Assembly (NCBI RefSeq): GCF_003390845.1
Contig: NZ_QMEK01000001.1
Span: 744,001 to 808,000, forward strand
Reading direction: 5' to 3'
DNA length: 64,000 nucleotides
From: Tropicimonas sp. IMCC34043
Lineage (GTDB): Bacteria > Pseudomonadota > Alphaproteobacteria > Rhodobacterales > Rhodobacteraceae
Shown: piece after piece, positions 59,084-64,000 of the stretch
Position numbering within the stretch: the first letter of the stretch is position 1
How the letters are laid out: each line of letters starts with the position of its first letter
Translations under genes and position numbers: made by a program
The notes under the pieces: model-generated
Told to the model about the DNA's origin: nothing
Seen by the model: the letters and a program-made list of their open reading frames with translations, nothing else
The model's database searches: none

Positions 59084-61396
59084 ATGAAGAAGGACGTGCA
59101 GCAAAGGGTCAACCACAGTTCGCACTGGGGTGCGTTCCTTGGCCGGATTGAGGAATACACCCTTGTGGTCGATCCGCCTTTAGACGATCCGCGTCCATCG
59201 CCGATCCTGCAAAATATCGCGACCGCGGTGCGCCATCCGGCGCGGGTGCACCACCCGATGGCGCGGCGCGGCTGGCTCGAGCATGGTCCCGGCCGCAGCA
59301 ACGGCCGCGGCAAGGACGAGTTCGTTCGCCTGTCCTGGCCCGAAGCCACCGAACGGGTCGCCGCCGAGTTGCAGCGCGTCTATGACGCCCATGGTGCAGA
59401 GGCGGTATTCGGCGGCTCCTATGGCTGGGCCAGTGCGGGCCGCTTTCATCACGCGCAAAGTCAGATCCACCGATTCCTGAATACCCTTGGCGGCTATGTG
59501 CGGTCGCAAAACACCTACAGCGCCGGGGCCGCGATGGTCATCCTGCCCCGGGTGCTGGGCGATTTCGAGGAAATCTACCTGCACAGCGTGCGCTGGGACG
59601 AGATCGTCGAGGCCACCGATCTGGTATTGTCCTTCGGTGGCATGGCCGCGAAGAACCAGATGATCTGCGGTGGCGGCACCAGCCGGCATGTGATCCCGGA
59701 CATTTTGGCCAGGGCCCGACAGAGGGGCACCGAATTTCATCTCGTCAGCGCGCTCAGGGACGATTTCGACGCTGACCTCGGCGCGCATTGGCATGCAGCG
59801 CGCCCGGGGACCGACACCGCGCTGATGCTGGGGCTGGCCCATGCGCTGGTTGCCAATGACCTGCATGACCGCGCGTTCCTGAACGAATATTGTACCGGCT
59901 ACCCGGCTTTCGAGGCCTATCTGACGGGAAGGGCCGACGGTCAGGCGAAAGACGCTGTCTGGGCGTCGGCAATCTGCGGCCTTCCGGCCGGGCAGATCCG
60001 GGCCCTGGCCATGAAACTTGCGGAAGGTCGCACGCTGATTTCGGTCAGCCAGTCGATTCAACGCGCCGAGCATGGCGAGCAACCGATCTGGATGGCGATC
60101 GTTCTGGCGGCGATGCTGGGCCAGATCGGTCTGCCGGGGGGCGGTTTCTGCTATGGGCTCGGCTCGATGGCCGATTGCGGAAACAGCACGGTTGGCATCG
60201 CGTTGCCGCGGCTTGCTCAGGGCACAAACCCGGTCACCGGCTTCATCCCGGTGGCGCGGATCGCGGATATGCTGCTGCACCCGGGCGAAGCGTTCGACTA
60301 TGATGGCCAGCGACTGACCTATCCCGACATCAAGCTGGTGTATTGGGCAGGCGGCAATCCGTTCCACCACCATCAGGATCTGGGAAAGCTGATCCGTGCC
60401 TTCGAGCGCCCCGAAACGATCATCGTCCACGAGACCGCCTGGACTGCCAGCGCCCGCCACGCCGATATCGTGCTGCCTGCGACGATGACGGTCGAGCGCG
60501 AGGATATCGCCGCCTCGCGCGCCGACCCGAATGTGATCGCGATGCACAAGCTGATCGAGCCGGTCGGTGAAGCCAAGGATGACTACGACATCTTCGCCGC
60601 ATTGGCCCATCGCCTGCACCTTGGCGCGGCGTTCACGCAAGGCCGGGACACGGCCGCTTGGCTGCGCGCATTTCACGCCGAGATCGTTGCGGCCTGCGCC
60701 GCGAAAGGACACGGGTTCCCGGATTTCGACAGCTTCTGGGCGGCCGGTTCCGCACCGGTCCCGTTGGCGCGGTTCGATGGCGGGCGGCTTGCCAGATTTC
60801 GCGCCGATCCGGTCAGGCATCCGCTCGCGACCCCCAGCGGGCGGATCGAGATCTTCTCGCCCACCATCGCAGGCTTCGGGTATGACGACTGCCCCGGCCA
60901 TCCCGTCTGGCTTCCGCCCAGCGAAGGCGTCGGATCGGCGCGTGCAAAATCCTGGCCGATCCAGTTGATCGCGAACCAGCCGGCGACGCGTCTGCACAGC
61001 CAGCTCGACTTTGGCGCCACCAGCCTTGCCGCGAAGATCCGGGGGCGCGAGCCGATGCGCCTTTCGCCCGCCGACGCGGCCGAGAGGGGTATCGCGGATG
61101 GCGACATCGTCCGGGTCTTCAACGACCGGGGCGCCTTTCTTGCCGCGGCGGTCATCAGTGACGCCCTGCGCAAAGGTGTTGCCCAGATCGCGACCGGAGC
61201 CTGGTTCGACCCGCAATCGACCAAGGACGGGTCGGTCCTGTGCGGTCACGGCAACCCCAATGCCGTGACGCGCGATGCCGGAACATCGCGGTTGGCCCAA
61301 GGGACAACTGGTCAGCTTTGCCTGGTCGAGATTGAATGCTACGATGGTCCGCTGCCACCGATGTTGGCCCATCAGCCGCCGTGCGGGGCGGCGTGA
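59084..61396 (+). CDS. Molybdopterin oxidoreductase, biotin/DMSO/TMAO reductase (BisC-TorZ) type
   Basis: A 770-aa bis-MGD enzyme of the DMSO-reductase family. HSSHWGAFLGRI near residue 11, SYGWASAGRFHHAQSQIHRFLN and NTYSAGAA (Ser146, the predicted Mo ligand) mark the BisC/TorZ/DMSO-reductase branch. The N-terminal 4Fe-4S cysteines are absent, as in that branch. No Tat or Sec signal is visible, so it is probably cytosolic like BisC. It would reduce an S-oxide or N-oxide, or act in reverse. The ATG at 59084 follows GGGGGCTCG. It is flanked by the ABC ATPase and the LacI-type regulator. Confidence 0.88.
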   Translation: MKKDVQQRVNHSSHWGAFLGRIEEYTLVVDPPLDDPRPSPILQNIATAVRHPARVHHPMARRGWLEHGPGRSNGRGKDEFVRLSWPEATERVAAELQRVYDAHGAEAVFGGSYGWASAGRFHHAQSQIHRFLNTLGGYVRSQNTYSAGAAMVILPRVLGDFEEIYLHSVRWDEIVEATDLVLSFGGMAAKNQMICGGGTSRHVIPDILARARQRGTEFHLVSALRDDFDADLGAHWHAARPGTDTALMLGLAHALVANDLHDRAFLNEYCTGYPAFEAYLTGRADGQAKDAVWASAICGLPAGQIRALAMKLAEGRTLISVSQSIQRAEHGEQPIWMAIVLAAMLGQIGLPGGGFCYGLGSMADCGNSTVGIALPRLAQGTNPVTGFIPVARIADMLLHPGEAFDYDGQRLTYPDIKLVYWAGGNPFHHHQDLGKLIRAFERPETIIVHETAWTASARHADIVLPATMTVEREDIAASRADPNVIAMHKLIEPVGEAKDDYDIFAALAHRLHLGAAFTQGRDTAAWLRAFHAEIVAACAAKGHGFPDFDSFWAAGSAPVPLARFDGGRLARFRADPVRHPLATPSGRIEIFSPTIAGFGYDDCPGHPVWLPPSEGVGSARAKSWPIQLIANQPATRLHSQLDFGATSLAAKIRGREPMRLSPADAAERGIADGDIVRVFNDRGAFLAAAVISDALRKGVAQIATGAWFDPQSTKDGSVLCGHGNPNAVTRDAGTSRLAQGTTGQLCLVEIECYDGPLPPMLAHQPPCGAA

Positions 61397-61451
61397 CGGG
61401 GACGGATCCACACTGGACGGTCGGTCGGGAAAGTCAGAGTGGAGGAGTTTG

Positions 61452-62522
61452 GTGACCAAGCCGCCGACAAAGCGCAGCAGCGACAAGGTTGCGAGCAAGC
61501 CAGCGACGATCCGCGATGTTGCCGCGCAAGCCGGGGTCTCGATCGGCACCGTCTCGCGCGTGGTCTCCGGGTCCATTCCGGTCAGCGCGGAACTGAGCCA
61601 GCGCGTTGTCGAGGCGGTGGACAGGCTCAACTATCGGCCGCGGTCGCGGACCAGACCCGCGCCCCTGGCTGATACGGGCGTGAAGCTGATAAGCTGCTTC
61701 GTCTCTGACATTTCGAACCTGCTCTATGGCCAGGTGGTCAGCGCCGCCGAGGAACGACTGGCGCAATCCGGCTATGTCCTTGTCGTCGCAAACACCGGCA
61801 ACGACCTGCAACGACAGGACAAGCTGCTGTCGCTGCTGCGCGAACGTCGCGTCACCGGGGCGATCATCTCGTTCGGCGAGGAAACCCATCCCGGACTGGG
61901 CGCAGAGCTGAAAAGCGCCGGGGTGCCGGTGGTTATCCTGGATCGCACCGCGCCGCCGGGCATCGACAGCATCCACGTCGATCACCGCGGTGGCGCGCTG
62001 GACGCCTGCAGCTATCTTGTCGGTCTGGGCCACCGCCGCATCGGAATGATCATCGCCTCGTCCCGCATCCGTCCTGGAATCGATCGGATCGCCGGCTTCC
62101 GCGAGGCCCACAGGCGGGCGGGACTGGCCGCGCCCGACGCGCTGATCCGGACCGATTGTATCACCGCAGATGCGGCCTTTGCCGAAGTGACCCGGCTGCT
62201 GCGGATGCCCGAGCGTCCGACCGCGCTGATCTCGCTGGGAAGCCAGGCACTGGGCGGGACGCTCCGGGCGATCAGGGAAATGGGCCTCGAAATTCCGAAG
62301 GACGTTTCGGTGATCTGCCTCGGTGATACCGAGCTGGCCAAAGTCATGACGCCGTCCATTACCTGTATCCAGTGGGACCGCTGGCAACTTGGCCGGCAGA
62401 CCGTCGACATGCTTTTGCATCGCATGGCGAACCCGGGCGCCGAGGCCAGGACCATGACCCTGCCGACCGAGTTCATCTTGCGCAACTCCTGTCAGGAAGT
62501 GTCTCCGCCCACGCGAGCCTGA
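61452..62522 (+). CDS. LacI-family transcriptional regulator
   Basis: A 356-aa regulator with an N-terminal HTH (ATIRDVAAQAGVSIGTVSRVVSG, about residues 18-40), a hinge helix region (VVEAVDRLNYRPR) and a periplasmic-binding-protein-like sensor domain (VKLISCFVSDISNLLYGQVVSAAEERLAQSGYVLVV... to LPTEFILRNSC). GTG 61452 follows GGAGGAG with good spacing; TTG 61449 is adjacent. LacI-type proteins normally bind a sugar or sugar derivative, so this fits the sugar-acid-like enzymes around it. It is the obvious candidate regulator of both divergent operons. Confidence 0.92.
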   Translation: MTKPPTKRSSDKVASKPATIRDVAAQAGVSIGTVSRVVSGSIPVSAELSQRVVEAVDRLNYRPRSRTRPAPLADTGVKLISCFVSDISNLLYGQVVSAAEERLAQSGYVLVVANTGNDLQRQDKLLSLLRERRVTGAIISFGEETHPGLGAELKSAGVPVVILDRTAPPGIDSIHVDHRGGALDACSYLVGLGHRRIGMIIASSRIRPGIDRIAGFREAHRRAGLAAPDALIRTDCITADAAFAEVTRLLRMPERPTALISLGSQALGGTLRAIREMGLEIPKDVSVICLGDTELAKVMTPSITCIQWDRWQLGRQTVDMLLHRMANPGAEARTMTLPTEFILRNSCQEVSPPTRA

Positions 62523-62628
62523 GGTCGCAGATGGCCGCAGCGGGCGTGGCTGTGCAGGCGCCGGCCCGGAGCAGCCAGCCACCGGGCATTCTCGCGCTCT
62601 TTCAGCACGATGGCACATAGCGCTTCGG

Positions 62629-63375
62629 TCAATAGGTCGAACGTCCGCCCGAGACATCGAACACCCCCCCGGTCGAAAACGAACAATCCGGCGAGCAGAG
62701 CCAGCAGACCATCGCCGCGACTTCATCGACCATGCCGAGCCGCCCCATCGGGATCCGCGTCGGCGCATTCTGGCGCCCGGCCGGACCTGCGCTGCGGTCG
62801 AACAGGGCGCTGTCGAGCGCCGCCGGGGTGACGCAGTTGACCAGTATGCCGGTCTGCGCGAGTTCCTTCCCGATCGATTTTGCCGCCGTCATGATTGCCG
62901 ATTTGGACGCGGAATAGGCGGCGCCAAAGGCGTTTCCGTCCTTGCCGGCGGTCGATCCCAGAAAAACGATCTTGCCATAGCCGTTCAGGCGCATCACCGG
63001 AATCGCGTATTTCGCCGCGATCAGCGGAGCGGTCACGTTGATCTCCATCACCCGGCGCCAAGCGGCGATATCTTGTTCTTCGGTGCTGGTGCGGAGCCCC
63101 TCGATACCGACGCAGTTGGCAAGGATGTCCAGACGCCCGGCGTCCTGCTGCACCGTTGCAAAGGCCGCGCGGGTCCGGGCCTCATCCAGCAAATCGACGG
63201 TTATGGGGCGCAGACCCGGCAAGTCCGCCGCGGCGGCGGCCAGCGCCGCGGCATTCAGGTCGAACGCATAGACCGTGGCACCGTCCGCCAGCATCCGGGC
63301 CGCGACGGCGCGGCCGACGTCCCCCGAGCCGCCGGTGATGACGGCGACATGTCCAGCGATGTCCATCTTGTTCAT
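62629..63375 (-). CDS. Short-chain dehydrogenase/reductase
   Basis: A 248-aa classical SDR. The cofactor motif is TGGSGDVG (residues 14-21) and the catalytic set is Ser141, Tyr154 and Lys158 (YSASK). The usual NNAG is replaced by ANCVG at about residues 86-90. VTPAALDSALFD is the substrate-side C-terminal segment. Start ATG 63375, or ATG 63366. It follows the TIM-barrel gene at 63406 by 30 bp and is convergent to the LacI gene (106-bp gap with no clear hairpin). It may be part of the same catabolic route. Confidence 0.9.
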   Translation of the reverse strand: MNKMDIAGHVAVITGGSGDVGRAVAARMLADGATVYAFDLNAAALAAAAADLPGLRPITVDLLDEARTRAAFATVQQDAGRLDILANCVGIEGLRTSTEEQDIAAWRRVMEINVTAPLIAAKYAIPVMRLNGYGKIVFLGSTAGKDGNAFGAAYSASKSAIMTAAKSIGKELAQTGILVNCVTPAALDSALFDRSAGPAGRQNAPTRIPMGRLGMVDEVAAMVCWLCSPDCSFSTGGVFDVSGGRSTY

Positions 63376-63405
63376 TTCAGGTCTCTTTCCGAATGTCGTG
63401 GCAGA

Positions 63406-64000
63406 TCAAAGCCAGCCCTGGCTGGCGAGGAAGCTTCGCGTTGCCGCGCCAAGATGGCGGGCCCGGTCGTTGAACGGCAGCGCCGCATCGGCGGCCACCG
63501 GCGCCTCGATGCTCAGATGCCGGTCGCGAGGCAGCATCGGCATCAGCCGGTCAAGCCAGAGACTGCCCTCGCCCGGGGCGAGCCGGTCGGTCCGCGCCTC
63601 GCGGACGAGATCCGCATAGGCCGGGCGCAGGGCGCGGGCATCGCAAAGCTGCACGAAGGCAAAATCCCGAGACGTCAAGCCGGCCAGTTGCTCGGGCGCG
63701 CCGCCACTTCGGCTGAAATGGAGCGTGTCCAGCAGCAGGCCCGCATTGGGCTGATCGGCCTGCCACAGCAGGTCGCGCGCCGCGCCGAGCGTCTTGAGCG
63801 CCAGATAGGGAATGAACTCCAGCCCGACGGTGATTTTCCGGGTCGCGGCCCGCTGGCAGAAGGCCGCGAACCTGTCGCGCAGCCGCACCGGATCTTCGTC
63901 GGGGCCGGTGCAGAGCAGGTTCTTCGCCCCCAGTTCGGCCGCCAGATCCAGGGCCGGTTCGAAGCCGTCGAGATCCACGGTTGGCGTCAGGCCGAAGGCT
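63406..64000 (-). CDS. TIM-barrel sugar-phosphate isomerase/epimerase family protein, partial
   Basis: The C-terminal 197 codons of an AP-endonuclease-2-like protein; the frame runs off the right edge, so the start is not in the window. The central GLEFIPYLALKTLGAARDLL, LLDTLHFSRSGGAP and VQLCDARALRPAYADL match the pattern of the gene at 57116 (GIEFMPFRPMATL, DALHLFRSGGS, LHLCDAPLQSP), so the two are paralogues of the same subgroup. It lies upstream of the SDR on the same strand. Confidence 0.85.
   Translation of the reverse strand, partial: AFGLTPTVDLDGFEPALDLAAELGAKNLLCTGPDEDPVRLRDRFAAFCQRAATRKITVGLEFIPYLALKTLGAARDLLWQADQPNAGLLLDTLHFSRSGGAPEQLAGLTSRDFAFVQLCDARALRPAYADLVREARTDRLAPGEGSLWLDRLMPMLPRDRHLSIEAPVAADAALPFNDRARHLGAATRSFLASQGWL

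Overview
The window is GC-rich bacterial chromosome. I read it as an alphaproteobacterium of the order Rhodobacterales (Rhodobacter/Paracoccus-like). The main reasons are a 14-subunit nuo operon broken up by small accessory genes, a NuoE with a long C-terminal extension, a VPLPA-CTERM exported protein, a DUF1127 mini-protein and the gene string nuoN-birA-coaX-rnj. No rRNA, tRNA, CRISPR array, insertion sequence or phage gene was recognised.

Positions 1-13.8 kb are housekeeping: the 3' part of recA, alaS, a DUF1330 gene, a LuxR-type regulator that has lost its DNA-binding domain, typA/bipA, an A-type Fe-S carrier, a dGTPase-like gene, tyrS, anmK, a DegT-family aminotransferase and an AI-2E-type membrane protein.

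Positions 14.0-23.6 kb hold a leucine/isovalerate degradation cluster: ivd, mccB, mccA, hmgL and a methylglutaconyl-CoA hydratase. A promoter with a perfect 16-bp palindromic operator on its start site precedes it. Two LprI/DUF1311-type secreted proteins, an EcsC-family protein and a membrane-anchored nuclease are interleaved with the pathway genes.

Positions 23.9-45.6 kb hold the complete nuoA-N operon for respiratory complex I, followed by birA, coaX, rnj and a hypothetical gene. Six extra genes sit between nuo genes: a hotdog thioesterase, a 91-aa secreted protein, an 84-aa membrane protein, a MAPEG protein, a 58-aa exported peptide and an AhpD-like protein. A long perfect palindrome at 45.6 kb separates this block from the convergent DEAD-box helicase gene.

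Positions 45.7-50.8 kb carry the helicase, the VPLPA-CTERM protein, prfC and the DUF1127 gene.

Positions 50.8-64 kb are accessory. First come remnants of a hydroxyquinol-type aromatic pathway: an intradiol dioxygenase gene broken by a 22-bp tandem duplication, and a 61-codon stub of maleylacetate reductase. Next is a divergent catabolic locus. Leftward it encodes two amino-acid-type ABC permeases, a binding protein, a RidA protein and a serine beta-lactamase-fold hydrolase. Rightward it encodes a uronate-dehydrogenase-like enzyme, a TIM-barrel isomerase, a NIPSNAP protein, the ABC ATPase, a BisC-like molybdoenzyme and a LacI-type regulator. An SDR and a second TIM-barrel isomerase, cut by the window end, follow on the minus strand. 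The AT-rich divergent promoter has three TTTC/GAAA inverted repeats. I recognise no described pathway with this gene set, and it is the best candidate here for an undescribed system.
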